The notes under the pieces were generated by a model, which saw nothing but the letters and a program-made list of their open reading frames with translations, had not been told where the DNA came from and searched no databases. From positions 1 through 43,293 of the forward strand of contig JAGASN010000004.1 in assembly GCA_017847875.1 (NCBI GenBank): a DNA stretch of 43,293 bases, read 5' to 3'. Origin of the DNA: Oscillospiraceae bacterium (GTDB lineage Bacteria; Bacillota; Clostridia; Oscillospirales; Ruminococcaceae). Below, piece after piece: positions 1 through 8,632 of the stretch (position 1 is its first letter; every line of letters starts with the position of its first letter). The translations under genes and the position numbers were made by a program.

Positions 1-23
1 TCTACCAACTGAGCTACAAAGGC
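1..23 (-). tRNA. tRNA, 5' end only (cut by window edge)
   Basis: Read on the minus strand from 23, the sequence begins GCCTTTG (acceptor 5' strand), then TA, then GCTC AGTTGGTAGA, the canonical start of a bacterial tRNA through the D-arm. The anticodon lies outside the window, so the amino acid cannot be assigned; the GCC start is compatible with, for example, tRNA-Thr. A consensus promoter sits directly upstream at 51-79, which supports a real transcribed gene. Confidence 0.8.
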
Positions 24-50
24 AAATCGCTGTCGTCCAGCGACTTTGTT

Positions 51-79
51 ATTATACTACGAAGTTTTCGTTTTGTCAA
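51..79 (-). promoter_or_regulatory. Promoter of the edge tRNA
   Basis: Minus strand TTGACA (74-79), 17-nt spacer, TATAAT (51-56): a perfect sigma-A consensus, as expected for a stable RNA gene. Between the -10 and the tRNA 5' end lies a small perfect hairpin (27-43, 6-bp stem, 5-nt loop), which would be part of the 5' leader removed by RNase P. Confidence 0.85.
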
Positions 80-99
80 CTATTATTTTGAAAATTTTT

Positions 100-486
100 T
101 CAATTTATTACACAATATTCTTCAAGAATTTCAACCGTTTTCTCACCGATGCCATCAATACTCAAAAGTTCGCGAAAAGATATAATGGTTCCGTATTCAT
201 TTCTGTAATCCAAAATAAGTTTTGCGGTGGAAGGACCAATGTTCGGAATAAACTGAAGTTCTTCGGAAGTTGCGGTGTTGATCTTTATCGGAAAAACAGA
301 ATTATCCTCTTCTGATATTTCGGATTGTAAAACAAATTCTTCTTCCGGTTCAGATTCTGAAATTTTTGGAGTAAAAGTTTTTGGCGAATAAAAAACACAG
401 GTTATTAAAACAGCCGCAAGAAAAATTAAAAACATAATGAACATCATTATGTATAATCTTTTTCCGAGCTTTTCTTCCTCACTCAT
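100..486 (-). CDS. ComEA-like helix-hairpin-helix DNA-binding membrane protein
   Basis: The 128-residue protein has one N-terminal membrane helix (about residues 11-32), an acidic linker, and a C-terminal (HhH)2 module (about 70-128). The hairpins IPNIGPSTA and SIDGIGEKT are visible, each with the GIG/GPS turn typical of non-sequence-specific DNA binding. This matches the DNA-binding half of ComEA, the surface DNA receptor of the competence machinery, but the SLBB domain found between the helix and HhH in longer ComEA proteins is absent. The start overlaps the stop of the upstream HAD gene by 8 nt, with a GGAGGAA site inside that gene, so the two are translationally coupled. No comEB or comEC is nearby, so a role in DNA uptake is inferred from the family. 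It is the last gene of the long minus-strand run. Confidence 0.8.
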   Translation of the reverse strand: MSEEEKLGKRLYIMMFIMFLIFLAAVLITCVFYSPKTFTPKISESEPEEEFVLQSEISEEDNSVFPIKINTATSEELQFIPNIGPSTAKLILDYRNEYGTIISFRELLSIDGIGEKTVEILEEYCVIN

Positions 487-1291
487 ACATTTCCTCCAGA
501 AACTCTATAAGATGCGCAATGGCGTTTTCTTCACAGGAAGGAAGAATAATGTCTGCTTTTTCTTTAAGGCTTTCCTGGGCGTTTTCAACGGCCGCGCCGA
601 TGCCGGCGGCAAGTATCATATCGGAATCGTTTTCATAATCCCCTGCCGCAACGGAATTTTCAAGCGGAATTCCGACAATTTCACAAAGTCTTTCGAGAGA
701 TTTTCCCTTTGAATTTTTCGGCGGAAGAATTTCAAGAAAAAACGGACTGGACTGAATTATTTTGATTTCCTTTCCGGAAACAGATTCGGCAAATTTACGA
801 ATTTCGTCCATATTCTCCGGATCACAGCAAACGATATATTTATATACGTTTTCCGGAATATCTTCAAAACTTCCGCTGAAAAAATGGAATTCTCTTTCCG
901 GAATATATTTTTTAAGATATTTTCCGGAAGTCATAAGATTAACCGAATCGGTGCTTGCAAAATGGCAATCGCAGCAATCGAATTTTTCGGCAATTTTTTT
1001 GACCGTAAAACGCGCATAGGACGAAATATAGTTTGGCTCTATGATTTCGCCTTTCTGCCAATCATAAAAATATCCGCCGTTGATATGTACGGAAGGCGCA
1101 TTTATCGGAATTCCTTTAAGAAGTTCCATTGCAACATCGATTGCACGTCCGGTAGAAACTGTAAAGTGTCCGCCCTTTGCAGTGAATCTTTTTATTGCTT
1201 CAAGGTTTTCCTTGGAAATTCCGTCTTTTTCGCGCAAAAGAGTTCCGTCAACATCTGTTATTATAAGAATATCAGAAATGCTTTCTATCAT
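479..1291 (-). CDS. Cof-type HAD-IIB sugar-phosphate phosphatase
   Basis: The 270-residue HAD-superfamily hydrolase has motif I DVDGT near residue 14 (nucleophile Asp and acid/base Asp), motif II STGR, a lysine motif in NSKGKSLERL, and motif III/IV GDYENDSDM with the Mg-binding aspartates. Between motifs II and III is the large type-IIB cap domain. Cof/YidA-type enzymes dephosphorylate small phosphorylated metabolites such as sugar phosphates or FMN precursors; the substrate cannot be read from sequence. Its ATG overlaps the TAA of rluD (TAATG), so it is coupled to that gene. Family assignment is firm; exact function is not. Confidence 0.88.
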   Translation of the reverse strand: MIESISDILIITDVDGTLLREKDGISKENLEAIKRFTAKGGHFTVSTGRAIDVAMELLKGIPINAPSVHINGGYFYDWQKGEIIEPNYISSYARFTVKKIAEKFDCCDCHFASTDSVNLMTSGKYLKKYIPEREFHFFSGSFEDIPENVYKYIVCCDPENMDEIRKFAESVSGKEIKIIQSSPFFLEILPPKNSKGKSLERLCEIVGIPLENSVAAGDYENDSDMILAAGIGAAVENAQESLKEKADIILPSCEENAIAHLIEFLEEMYE

Positions 1292-2205
1292 TAAAGCTCT
1301 ACCAGCTTTCTTTCAAATTCCGTAAAATATTCCGGGAGCGGTGCGGTAAATTCCATATATTCTCCGGATCTGGGGTGAATAAACCCGAGAGTTCCGGCAT
1401 GAAGACATTGACCATTAAGCTGAGTAATAACATTTTTCGGTCCGTAAACAGCATCTCCGGCAACAGGATGTCCGATATATGCCATATGAACTCTTATCTG
1501 GTGGGTCCTTCCGGTTTTGAGTTTACACTGAACATGGGTGAACCCGGAATAGCGTTTTACAACGGAATAATGGGTCTGTGCGCTTCTTCCGCCTTCGATA
1601 ACAGCCATTTTTTTGCGGTCTTTTGTGCTTCTTCCAATGGGAGCATCAACATCGCCTTCGTCGGACATATTAACTCCGTAAACAATGGTCTGATAAATCC
1701 GGTTAAGGCTGTGTTCTTTGATTTGTTCCGCAAGGTGAACATGAGCAAAATCGTTTTTTGCAACGAGCAAAAGCCCGCTGGTGTCCTTATCGATTCGGTG
1801 AACAATTCCCGGTCTTAAAACCCCGTTTATTCCGGAAAGACTTTCCCTGCAATGCCACAAAAGTGCGTTTACCAAGGTTCCGTTGTGGTTTCCCGGTGCA
1901 GGATGAACAACCATTCCTTTTGGTTTATAGACAACAAGAAGGTCATCATCTTCATAATAGATATTGAGAGGAATATCTTCCGCTTCTACATCAAGAGAAA
2001 CTGCGTCCGGAATAAGAACGGAAATATCTTCCCCTTCTTTTAATGTGCGGCTTTTGGCGATTGCTTTTCCGTTTATTTCAACATTTCCGACGGAAATAAG
2101 TTTTTGCAAGGCGGAACGAGTTAAATGATCGATAGCTTCCGCAAGAAATTTGTCCGCTCTTGTACCATCTGCTTCTTCTGGAACAGTTATAACAATTTTA
2201 TTCAT
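1291..2205 (-). CDS. rluD: Large-subunit pseudouridine synthase, RluD family
   Basis: The 304-residue protein isomerises uridines to pseudouridine in rRNA (23S helix 69 in the RluD model). An N-terminal S4 RNA-binding domain (about residues 10-70, with RADKFLAE and a VGNVEINGK-type turn) precedes the catalytic domain with HRIDKDTSGLLL, catalytic Asp near residue 139, and GRTHQIRVHMAYIGHP. I chose the ATG at 2205: GGCGGTG lies a proper distance upstream, and the longer reading frame adds only unconserved residues. The start lies inside lspA (8-nt overlap). Whether the target is the RluD site or another 23S site (RluA/RluC type) cannot be settled here. The lspA-rluD neighbourhood is common in Bacillota. 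Confidence 0.9.
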   Translation of the reverse strand: MNKIVITVPEEADGTRADKFLAEAIDHLTRSALQKLISVGNVEINGKAIAKSRTLKEGEDISVLIPDAVSLDVEAEDIPLNIYYEDDDLLVVYKPKGMVVHPAPGNHNGTLVNALLWHCRESLSGINGVLRPGIVHRIDKDTSGLLLVAKNDFAHVHLAEQIKEHSLNRIYQTIVYGVNMSDEGDVDAPIGRSTKDRKKMAVIEGGRSAQTHYSVVKRYSGFTHVQCKLKTGRTHQIRVHMAYIGHPVAGDAVYGPKNVITQLNGQCLHAGTLGFIHPRSGEYMEFTAPLPEYFTEFERKLVEL

Positions 2206-2734
2206 TGTTTTCACCGCCGAAGATTTTTTCAAGATCCTTGTCTATTTCATCAAATTCATTTGCTTTTGCCTGTTTTTCTTCTTTTTCTTTTTTATCGGAA
2301 AAGTAAACGGCAACACAAAGCAAAAACGCGCCCACGCAGATGCAGATATCTGCAATATTGAAAATTGCAAAGTTGATTATACGAACGTCGATATAGTCAA
2401 CTACATATCCGAGGCTTATTCTGTCAATAAGGTTTCCCACTCCGCCGGAAAGTAAAAGAGAAAGCGAAAAAACTTCAAGCTTTCCGCTTACTTTTCCGGA
2501 AAGAAAAAAAGCAAGAACGGCGGCAAGCATAACGGAAGTTACGATAACAAGAATCCAACGGTTATCGGAAAACATACTGAAAGCAACGCCTGTGTTTTCG
2601 GCATATTTTAAATATAAAACGTTTTCTATAATAGCAATGTCGCCTTTAACAAGGGTTTCGGCGGCCCAATTTTTTACAATCTGGTCAACAGCAACAAGGA
2701 TTACCGCGATAATTGTAGAAACAAGCTGAAACAT
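2198..2734 (-). CDS. lspA: Lipoprotein signal peptidase (signal peptidase II)
   Basis: This 178-residue aspartic peptidase of the membrane cleaves the signal peptide of prolipoproteins after lipid attachment. Four hydrophobic segments are visible. The family signatures are VAVDQIVKNW near the N-terminus, NTGVAF, GGVGNLIDRI (catalytic Asp near 104) and FNIADICI (second catalytic Asp near 129). The ATG at 2734 has TTTGGAGG 5 nt upstream; the frame is open further upstream, but that stretch runs through the ileS stop and a hairpin and is not conserved-looking. A client in this window is OppA, which carries a lipobox. Confidence 0.95.
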   Translation of the reverse strand: MFQLVSTIIAVILVAVDQIVKNWAAETLVKGDIAIIENVLYLKYAENTGVAFSMFSDNRWILVIVTSVMLAAVLAFFLSGKVSGKLEVFSLSLLLSGGVGNLIDRISLGYVVDYIDVRIINFAIFNIADICICVGAFLLCVAVYFSDKKEKEEKQAKANEFDEIDKDLEKIFGGENNE

Positions 2735-2786
2735 TTTGCCTCCAAAAAAAGTTTTACGGGCAGAATCCTTTTTGGATCCCGCCCGT
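2735..2786 (-). terminator. Terminator-like hairpin between ileS and lspA
   Basis: On the minus strand a 13-bp GC-rich stem (2756-2768 with 2774-2786, two G-U pairs, AAAAA loop) follows the ileS stop. It is followed by AAAAC and then a run of seven T. The T-run starts five bases after the stem, so this may be a leaky terminator or an mRNA-stabilising hairpin tuning lspA expression relative to ileS. Confidence 0.55.
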
Positions 2787-2799
2787 ATTAAATTTGTTT

Positions 2800-5565
2800 T
2801 TAACCTACGATTTCTGCACAGCGTGCACAGAGAGTGGGATGTTCTGCATTCTGGCCTACAGTATGGCTGTGGGTCCAGCAACGTTCACATTTTTCGCCGG
2901 GAGCAACTTCAACTTTTACGTCAACTCCGTCAAATTCGGAAGTTCCGATTTCAACAGCGGAAACAATGAATGCGGAAACAAGGTCGCCTTCTGCAGATTT
3001 TGCGAAGTCGTACCAATCTCTGCCGCAGTTGAGAGTTACTTTTGCTTCAAGGGATTTGCCGATAAGTTTCTGAGCACGGGCTTCTTCAAGTGCCTTATTG
3101 ACAATATCGCGAAGTTCGTCGATTTTTTCCCATTTTGCCATGAACTCTTCATCAGCAGAAATTCCGCTCTTTTCGGGAATCTGGTTGAAGAATACAGAGC
3201 CTGCATCGTCCTTTGCGCTTCTGGGAAGGTATCCCCAGATTTCTTCAGCGGTGAAGGAAAGAATAGGCGCAAGGCAAAGGGTCATTCCGCGGAGAATGTT
3301 ATAAATTACGGTCTGTGCCGCTCTTCTGCTTTCGCTGTCAAATTTTTCAACGTAAAGTCTGTCTTTAAGAATGTCAAGATAGAAGTTGGAAAGATCAGTT
3401 GTGCAGAAGTCGCGGATTGTGGAATAAACAATATGGAAATCAAATTTATCGTATGCGGCTTTGCATTTTTCAAGAATTTCATCCATTCTTGCAAGAGCCC
3501 ATTTATCAATACCGTCAAGTTTTTCAACAGCAACTGAATCCTTATCAGGATCGAAATCGTTAAGGTTGGAAAGAATGAATCTTGCGGTGTTTCTGATCTT
3601 ACGATAAACGTCGGAAAGCTGTTTGAGAATATCGGGAGAAATTCTGATATCTGCATGATAGTCAGAGGAAGCAACCCAGGTTCTGAGAATATCTGCACCG
3701 AATTTTTCGGTTACTTCATCGGGGCTCATGCCGTTTCCGAGAGATTTGTGCATTGCTTTTCCTTCGCCGTCAACAACCCAGCCGTGGGTGCAGACTGCTT
3801 TATAAGGAGAAGCACCTTTTGCAGCAACGGAAGTAAGAAGAGAAGACTGGAACCAACCACGATACTGGTCTGCACCTTCAAGATAAAGGTCCGCGGGCCA
3901 TGCGAGTCCATGCTCTTCGTCACAAACTGCTGCATGGGAAACACCGGAGTCGAACCAAACGTCCATGATGTTGTGGTCTTTGGTGAATTCGGTACAGCCG
4001 CATTCGCATTTATATCCTTCGGGGAGGATTTCAGATGCTTCATATTTAAACCAGGCATCACTTCCCTCTTTTTCAAAGAGAGATGCAACAGCTTCGATGG
4101 TGGTTTCGTCGATAATTACCTTGCCGCAATCTTTGCAGTAGAAAATCGGAAGCGGAACGCCCCAGGTTCTCTGACGGCTGATGCACCAGTCAGAACGGTC
4201 GGTGACCATTCCTTTAATTCTGTCGCCGCCCCATTCGGGAATCCACTGAACGCCTTCAATGGCCTTGCAAGCGTCCTCTTTAAATCCGTCAACGGAGCAG
4301 AACCACTGTTCAGTTGCGCGGAAGATAATCGGAGATTTGCATCTCCAGCAGTGAGGATACTGGTGAATGATTTTTTCAACTGCGAAAAGTGCGTTGAGTT
4401 CTGTAAGTTTTGCAAGAATTGCTTTGTTCGCTTCGTTGGTAGTAAGACCTTTGAATTCGCCTGCTTCAACGGTGAGAACGCCTTTTCCGTCAACGGGAAC
4501 AAGAATCGGGATGTCGGGATAGTGGTTTACGCAAACCTCATAGTCCTCAACACCATGACCGGGAGCGGTATGAACACAACCGGTACCGGATTCAAGAGTT
4601 ACATGGTCGCCAACTATTACAAGACCGGTTCTGTCAAGGAACGGGTGTTTATAAACAATGTATTCGAGGTCGGTACCTTTTACGCTGGTTTCGGAAATGG
4701 AATATTCTTCAATTCCGGCAGCTTTCATGGCGCTTTCAACAAGCTCTTTTGCCATGATGTAATATTCGCCGTTTGCTTTTACTGCAACGTATTCATATTC
4801 AGGACCAAGGCAAATTGCAAGGTTGCCGGGAAGAGTCCAGGTGGTGGTGGTCCAGATTACAAAATAAGTTTTGTTAAGTTCAACTCCGAGAGAACCAAGT
4901 TTGCCCTGGTCGTCGTCAACTTTGAATTTTACATAAATGGAATGGCAGGTATCTTCTTCATATTCGATCTCTGCTTCTGCAAGAGCAGTTTCGCATTCAG
5001 GGCACCAGTAAACCGGTTTAAGACCTTTATAAATAAAGTCTTTTTTTGCCATTTCGCCGAAAACGCGAATCTGTGCTGCTTCGTGTTTGGGCTGGAAAGT
5101 GAGATAAGGTCTGAAATAATCGCCGATAGAGCCGAGACGCATGAATTCCCTTCTCTGAACATCAACGTAATATTCAGCAAATTCTTTGCAGACTTTACGG
5201 AGTTCGATTGCGGAATGAATGTTTTCAACACCGACTTTTTTCATTGCTTTAAGCTCAATAGGAAGTCCGTGGGTATCCCAACCGGGAACATAAGGAGCTT
5301 TGAAGCCGCTCATATTTTTATATTTTACGATGATATCTTTAAGAACTTTATTGAGAGCGGTTCCCATGTGGATATCTCCGTTTGCATAAGGAGGACCGTC
5401 ATGGAGAACATAAAGCGGAAGCTCTTTGTTCTTTTCCATAAGTTTCTGATAAAGTTCTTCGTCCTGCCATTTTTTGATCATTTCCGGTTCACGCTGAGGA
5501 AGACCCGCGCGCATAGGAAAATCGGTTTTAGGCAGATTCATTGTTGCGTTGTAATCAATGGCCAT
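2800..5565 (-). CDS. ileS: Isoleucyl-tRNA synthetase
   Basis: The 921-residue class I aminoacyl-tRNA synthetase charges tRNA-Ile. Visible features in order: HDGPPYANGDIHMGT (HIGH motif, residues 55-69), the editing (CP1) domain with TTTTWTLPGN, GADQYRGWFQSSLL, the KMSKS-equivalent AMHKS near residue 603, an anticodon-binding helical domain, and a C-terminal zinc finger with Cys893, Cys896, Cys913 and Cys916. The zinc finger and overall length fit the bacterial mupirocin-sensitive type. The ATG at 5565 has AGGAG 13 nt upstream, a slightly long spacing. Only 23 bases separate it from divIVA, so there is no room for the T-box leader often found before Bacillota ileS. Expression would depend on the upstream operon promoter. 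Confidence 0.97.
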   Translation of the reverse strand: MAIDYNATMNLPKTDFPMRAGLPQREPEMIKKWQDEELYQKLMEKNKELPLYVLHDGPPYANGDIHMGTALNKVLKDIIVKYKNMSGFKAPYVPGWDTHGLPIELKAMKKVGVENIHSAIELRKVCKEFAEYYVDVQRREFMRLGSIGDYFRPYLTFQPKHEAAQIRVFGEMAKKDFIYKGLKPVYWCPECETALAEAEIEYEEDTCHSIYVKFKVDDDQGKLGSLGVELNKTYFVIWTTTTWTLPGNLAICLGPEYEYVAVKANGEYYIMAKELVESAMKAAGIEEYSISETSVKGTDLEYIVYKHPFLDRTGLVIVGDHVTLESGTGCVHTAPGHGVEDYEVCVNHYPDIPILVPVDGKGVLTVEAGEFKGLTTNEANKAILAKLTELNALFAVEKIIHQYPHCWRCKSPIIFRATEQWFCSVDGFKEDACKAIEGVQWIPEWGGDRIKGMVTDRSDWCISRQRTWGVPLPIFYCKDCGKVIIDETTIEAVASLFEKEGSDAWFKYEASEILPEGYKCECGCTEFTKDHNIMDVWFDSGVSHAAVCDEEHGLAWPADLYLEGADQYRGWFQSSLLTSVAAKGASPYKAVCTHGWVVDGEGKAMHKSLGNGMSPDEVTEKFGADILRTWVASSDYHADIRISPDILKQLSDVYRKIRNTARFILSNLNDFDPDKDSVAVEKLDGIDKWALARMDEILEKCKAAYDKFDFHIVYSTIRDFCTTDLSNFYLDILKDRLYVEKFDSESRRAAQTVIYNILRGMTLCLAPILSFTAEEIWGYLPRSAKDDAGSVFFNQIPEKSGISADEEFMAKWEKIDELRDIVNKALEEARAQKLIGKSLEAKVTLNCGRDWYDFAKSAEGDLVSAFIVSAVEIGTSEFDGVDVKVEVAPGEKCERCWTHSHTVGQNAEHPTLCARCAEIVG

Positions 5566-5588
5566 TTCTGATTTATATCTCCTGTCAA

Positions 5589-6185
5589 TTATTCTTGTAC
5601 ATCAAGATCGATTCTTTTGGTTTCCGCCATGGAAACTTCGTCAAAATCGATTTCCTCTTCAGAGGCTTCTTCTGCTTTAATCTCTTCAACCGGTTCTTCG
5701 ATAACTTCTTCGGTTTCGGATTCAGAAGGTTTTTCTTCGTTGTTTTCGGGCATAAGGCTTATGAGCTCAAGATGCTGTCTGTACATTGCAAGAAGCTGTT
5801 TTTTAAATTCTGCAGTTTCTTTCTGAAGAGTTGCAAGGGTTTCTTTTTCTTTTATAATTTTGGATTCAGATTCGGTGAATACCTGTTTAACCTGATTTTC
5901 GGCATCGGCAAGAATAACTTCAGCTTTTGCTTTGGAATCGCGAACAATGTTTTCGCCGAGTTTTTGCGCACCGAGAAGAACTGTTTTAAGGCTGTCCTCA
6001 TTGGCTCTGTATTCTTCAAGTTTTTCTGCAAGAACAAGAAGTTTTTCTTCGGCAGAAGTTTTTTCCTGATACATTACGTCATAGGAATAAATAATTTCGT
6101 TAATAAAAGAATCAACTTCTTCGGGTTTATAACCGAACGCTGCTTTTTCAAATTTTTTATTGGTAATATCGCTGGGTGTCAACAC
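5589..6185 (-). CDS. divIVA: DivIVA-family cell-division/polarity protein
   Basis: The 198-residue protein starts with the DivIVA N-terminal signature LTPSDITNKKFEKAAFGYKP followed by EVDSFI. In this family the motif binds negatively curved membrane at the septum and poles. A coiled coil spans about residues 30-150, and a very acidic tail (about 155-190) follows. The start is GTG at 6185, with GGAGG 9 nt upstream. It lies between sepF and ileS, the classic Gram-positive division cluster order. The acidic tail is probably disordered and its role is unknown. Confidence 0.93.
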   Translation of the reverse strand: MLTPSDITNKKFEKAAFGYKPEEVDSFINEIIYSYDVMYQEKTSAEEKLLVLAEKLEEYRANEDSLKTVLLGAQKLGENIVRDSKAKAEVILADAENQVKQVFTESESKIIKEKETLATLQKETAEFKKQLLAMYRQHLELISLMPENNEEKPSESETEEVIEEPVEEIKAEEASEEEIDFDEVSMAETKRIDLDVQE

Positions 6186-6217
6186 AGATATTCACCTCCG
6201 AATTATAAAATTTTTAA

Positions 6218-6688
6218 TTAGAAGAAGACGCCGCTGCTTTCGAGCTCATCAAGAAGGTCGCCCATAATGTTGACATTATAGGGAGTGATGATATAAGTGC
6301 TGTTGGCAACGCGTTTGATCTGGCCGTTGTTTGCATAAGCAACACCGCTGAGGAAGTCGATAAGTCTTCTGGAAACTTCCTTGTTGGTTGCTTCAAGGTT
6401 AAGAACAACGGTGTGTTTGGAATTAAGATGGTCTGCTACAGGTCTTGCATCGTCAAAACGTTCGGGTTTAACGAGAACAACCTGGAGCTGAGTGGTGGTA
6501 TGGATGTTAACAACTTTGTTCTGTTTGGAATCGGAAGAAGAGGATTTTCCGAAAATGGAAGTTTTTGCGGAATCGACTTCTTCAGAAGATTCTTCGGATC
6601 CGTCTTCGGAGATAAGATCTTCTTCGTACATTTCATCTGCATCCTCGGGAATTCCAAGCATACTTTTAACTTTGTCCATAAATGCCAT
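6218..6688 (-). CDS. sepF: Cell-division protein SepF
   Basis: The 156-residue protein has a short N-terminal amphipathic stretch (MAFMDKVKSMLG), expected to bind membrane, then an acidic/serine linker. The conserved SepF (DUF552) core follows at about residues 65-150, with VVLVKPERFDDARPVADHL, LNLEATNKEVSRRLIDF, LSGVAY and YIITPYNV. SepF rings bind the FtsZ C-terminus and tether the Z-ring to the membrane in Gram-positives. An AGGAGG site precedes the ATG. Its position between yggS and divIVA is the usual conserved order. No ftsA is in the window. Confidence 0.95.
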   Translation of the reverse strand: MAFMDKVKSMLGIPEDADEMYEEDLISEDGSEESSEEVDSAKTSIFGKSSSSDSKQNKVVNIHTTTQLQVVLVKPERFDDARPVADHLNSKHTVVLNLEATNKEVSRRLIDFLSGVAYANNGQIKRVANSTYIITPYNVNIMGDLLDELESSGVFF

Positions 6689-6723
6689 TATAAGTTCCTC
6701 CTGTGTAAAAATCTTTCGATTGC

Positions 6724-7434
6724 TTAAACATATTTTCTCGCGCCAAAAAGGCCCCTGCCAACTCTTACTATTGTTGCCCCTTCGGAAACAGCAATTTCAA
6801 AATCGGCGGACATGCCCATCGACAATATATTAATATATATATTATCTATGTTTTTGGTCTTAATGTCAACTAATAGATGACGCATTTTTTCAAAATATTG
6901 GCGAGTTTCTTCAATTTCTGCCCCAAAACGCCCGATAGTCATAAGTCCGCGCAGTCTTAAATGGGGAAAATTCTTGATTTTTTCCGAAACATCAATAATT
7001 TCTTCGGCGGAAAAACCGCCTTTGCTTTCTTCTTCAGCAATATTTACTTCAAGAAGAATGTCCATTGTTTTACCAATTTTGGCGCAGCGTCTTTCAATTT
7101 CTTCCGCAAGTTTTATCGAATCAACAGATTCAATCATCGAAACTTTATCGACAATATATTTTACCTTGTTGGTCTGAAGCCTTCCGATAAAATGAATTTC
7201 GGCACGTTTATCGTAGCTTTCATATTTTTCCAAAAGCTCCTGTACCCTGTTTTCTCCGAGAAGATAACATCCGGCTTCAATCGCTTCGTTGATTTTTTCC
7301 GGAGCAACGGTTTTTGTAACCGCCATAAGACGTATTTCGGAAGGATTTCTGCCGGCGGATTCCGCCGCTTTTTTAATTTTATCAAACGTTTCTTTGACGT
7401 TTAATGCAGCATCAGTCAATAACTTTTCCGACAT
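6724..7434 (-). CDS. YggS-family PLP homeostasis protein
   Basis: The 236-residue protein is a single-domain alanine-racemase-like barrel. The PLP-binding lysine is in MAVTKTV near the N-terminus, followed by LLGENRVQE, IHFIGRLQTNKVK, LRGLMTIGRF, LSMGMSADFEIAVSEGAT and VRVGRGLFG. Family members (YggS, YlmE, PLPBP) bind pyridoxal phosphate and buffer its level rather than catalyse a defined reaction. I chose the ATG at 7434 because GGAGG lies 10 nt upstream; other in-frame ATGs are too close to or upstream of that site. The start overlaps the preceding gene by 23 nt. Confidence 0.93.
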   Translation of the reverse strand: MSEKLLTDAALNVKETFDKIKKAAESAGRNPSEIRLMAVTKTVAPEKINEAIEAGCYLLGENRVQELLEKYESYDKRAEIHFIGRLQTNKVKYIVDKVSMIESVDSIKLAEEIERRCAKIGKTMDILLEVNIAEEESKGGFSAEEIIDVSEKIKNFPHLRLRGLMTIGRFGAEIEETRQYFEKMRHLLVDIKTKNIDNIYINILSMGMSADFEIAVSEGATIVRVGRGLFGARKYV

Positions 7435-8632
7435 AAAGGTCATTTCCTCCAACAAAAACTTCATCAAAAAGCTGAAGAGCGTTTTTGGTTCCCTGGTTCC
7501 ATTTTACGATATTATATCCGTTTCCGGAATAAAGAATATCAATTGCACGGAATTTGACTTCGCTTCGGTCAAGGATAAAAACACCCATCTGCTGTTCTTC
7601 GTTGAACCTTACGGAATCGGAAGAAATCCTAAGTCCGGAAATGCTTCCGAAAACAATATCCGCACTTATCTGGCGAAGAGAAGCAACTTCTGCGGTGAAA
7701 TTATTGCAAAGCAAAACTATTATAACGTTTTCGCTTGTTTCATCTTCAATTTTTTCAAAAACTTCCAACTTGAGAGAATTTTTAATACCGTCAAAATTTA
7801 CAGTAACTTTCTTTCCTGTTTTAAACAATTCCGCAGTATCCGGAGAAACGGAAATAACATAATACCACTTATAATTATCAGCGATTTTTCCGATTTTTTC
7901 TTCCGAAGCAACCACTTCCTGATTGATTATTTCCTCAATTTCGGAAACGGTTTTTTCAAAAAGTATTTCTTTGTTTATAACTTCTTCAAAACCGTCAACG
8001 GAAGAAATAAAATAACCGGTTTTCGGAGAAGTTACAGTGTTCGCTTCGTCGGAATTTATTTCGTTCTGAATTTCGTCATATTCGGCTTTCAGAAGGGTTA
8101 TGCGTTCTTCAAATTTATTCGGCTCACCGGTTATGGAAGCTTTTTTGTTTATAGAAAGTAAAAGATCGTCTTTGATTGATGAAAAATCCTGAAATTTTCC
8201 TCCGGCAATGGTGCTTGAATACGAAAGAACTGCGTTTCCGATCTGATCGTTGATAAATTCCGAAGAACCATAAAGCTGTGAAACGCCGCTGGAAGCTTCT
8301 TCGAGAAGATCTATTTCCTTTTTGAGAAATTCAGCCCGTTCCATTTTTTCAACGGTATCCGCCGAAGCGTGAGCATAGGCAACGGGTTTGTTTTTAAGAA
8401 CCCTTTCTGCGTCCTCGTGAATATAGCTTACGCTTCCGCCGTATTGGTCCTCAATAACAGTTTCTGTTCTTACGGCAATTCCGTTTACGTGAATTGATTC
8501 ATTGACGGAATATGTTACCGCAATTTCTGTTTGATATGGGGTATAAAAAAACACCCATGCCTGATAGCCGGCATAGCCTATCAGAAAAAGTGACAGCAGA
8601 GCCGCCATTAATTTAAGCATTTTACTTTTCAT
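7412..8632 (-). CDS. HlyD-like membrane-anchored protein of the division cluster
   Basis: The 406-residue protein has one N-terminal membrane helix (about residues 8-30). A large extracytoplasmic part follows: a beta segment (about 35-85) containing YGGSVSYIHEDAERVLKNKPVAY, reminiscent of the biotinyl-lipoyl half of HlyD adaptors; a helical/coiled region (95-205); a second lipoyl-like piece with SPKTGYFISSVDGFEEVI; and a C-terminal beta domain. This layout resembles HlyD/MFP adaptors, but no ABC or MFS exporter is adjacent. The start overlaps the miaA stop (ATGA) and the end overlaps yggS, so it sits inside the mutSL-miaA-sepF-divIVA run. A role in envelope or division is possible but unproven. 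Confidence 0.7.
   Translation of the reverse strand: MKSKMLKLMAALLSLFLIGYAGYQAWVFFYTPYQTEIAVTYSVNESIHVNGIAVRTETVIEDQYGGSVSYIHEDAERVLKNKPVAYAHASADTVEKMERAEFLKKEIDLLEEASSGVSQLYGSSEFINDQIGNAVLSYSSTIAGGKFQDFSSIKDDLLLSINKKASITGEPNKFEERITLLKAEYDEIQNEINSDEANTVTSPKTGYFISSVDGFEEVINKEILFEKTVSEIEEIINQEVVASEEKIGKIADNYKWYYVISVSPDTAELFKTGKKVTVNFDGIKNSLKLEVFEKIEDETSENVIIVLLCNNFTAEVASLRQISADIVFGSISGLRISSDSVRFNEEQQMGVFILDRSEVKFRAIDILYSGNGYNIVKWNQGTKNALQLFDEVFVGGNDLYVGKVID

Noticed and set aside
80..110. AT-rich palindrome TTGAAAA..TTTTCAA after comEA as a terminator
   Set aside because: Stem has a single G-C pair per arm and no T-run in the right place; too weak to call.
2735..2881. 49-residue N-terminal extension of LspA
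   Set aside because: It reads through the ileS stop and the intergenic hairpin; a GGAGG site and the conserved N-terminus point to the ATG at 2734.
3655..5571. Long plus-strand frame opposite ileS
   Set aside because: Its translation is Phe/Asn/Cys-rich with no motifs and lies fully antisense to a certain ileS; it is a codon-usage shadow.
5566..5588. Possible T-box leader for ileS
   Set aside because: Only 23 bases separate divIVA and ileS; no T-box sequence (TGGNACCGCG) or specifier hairpin is present there.
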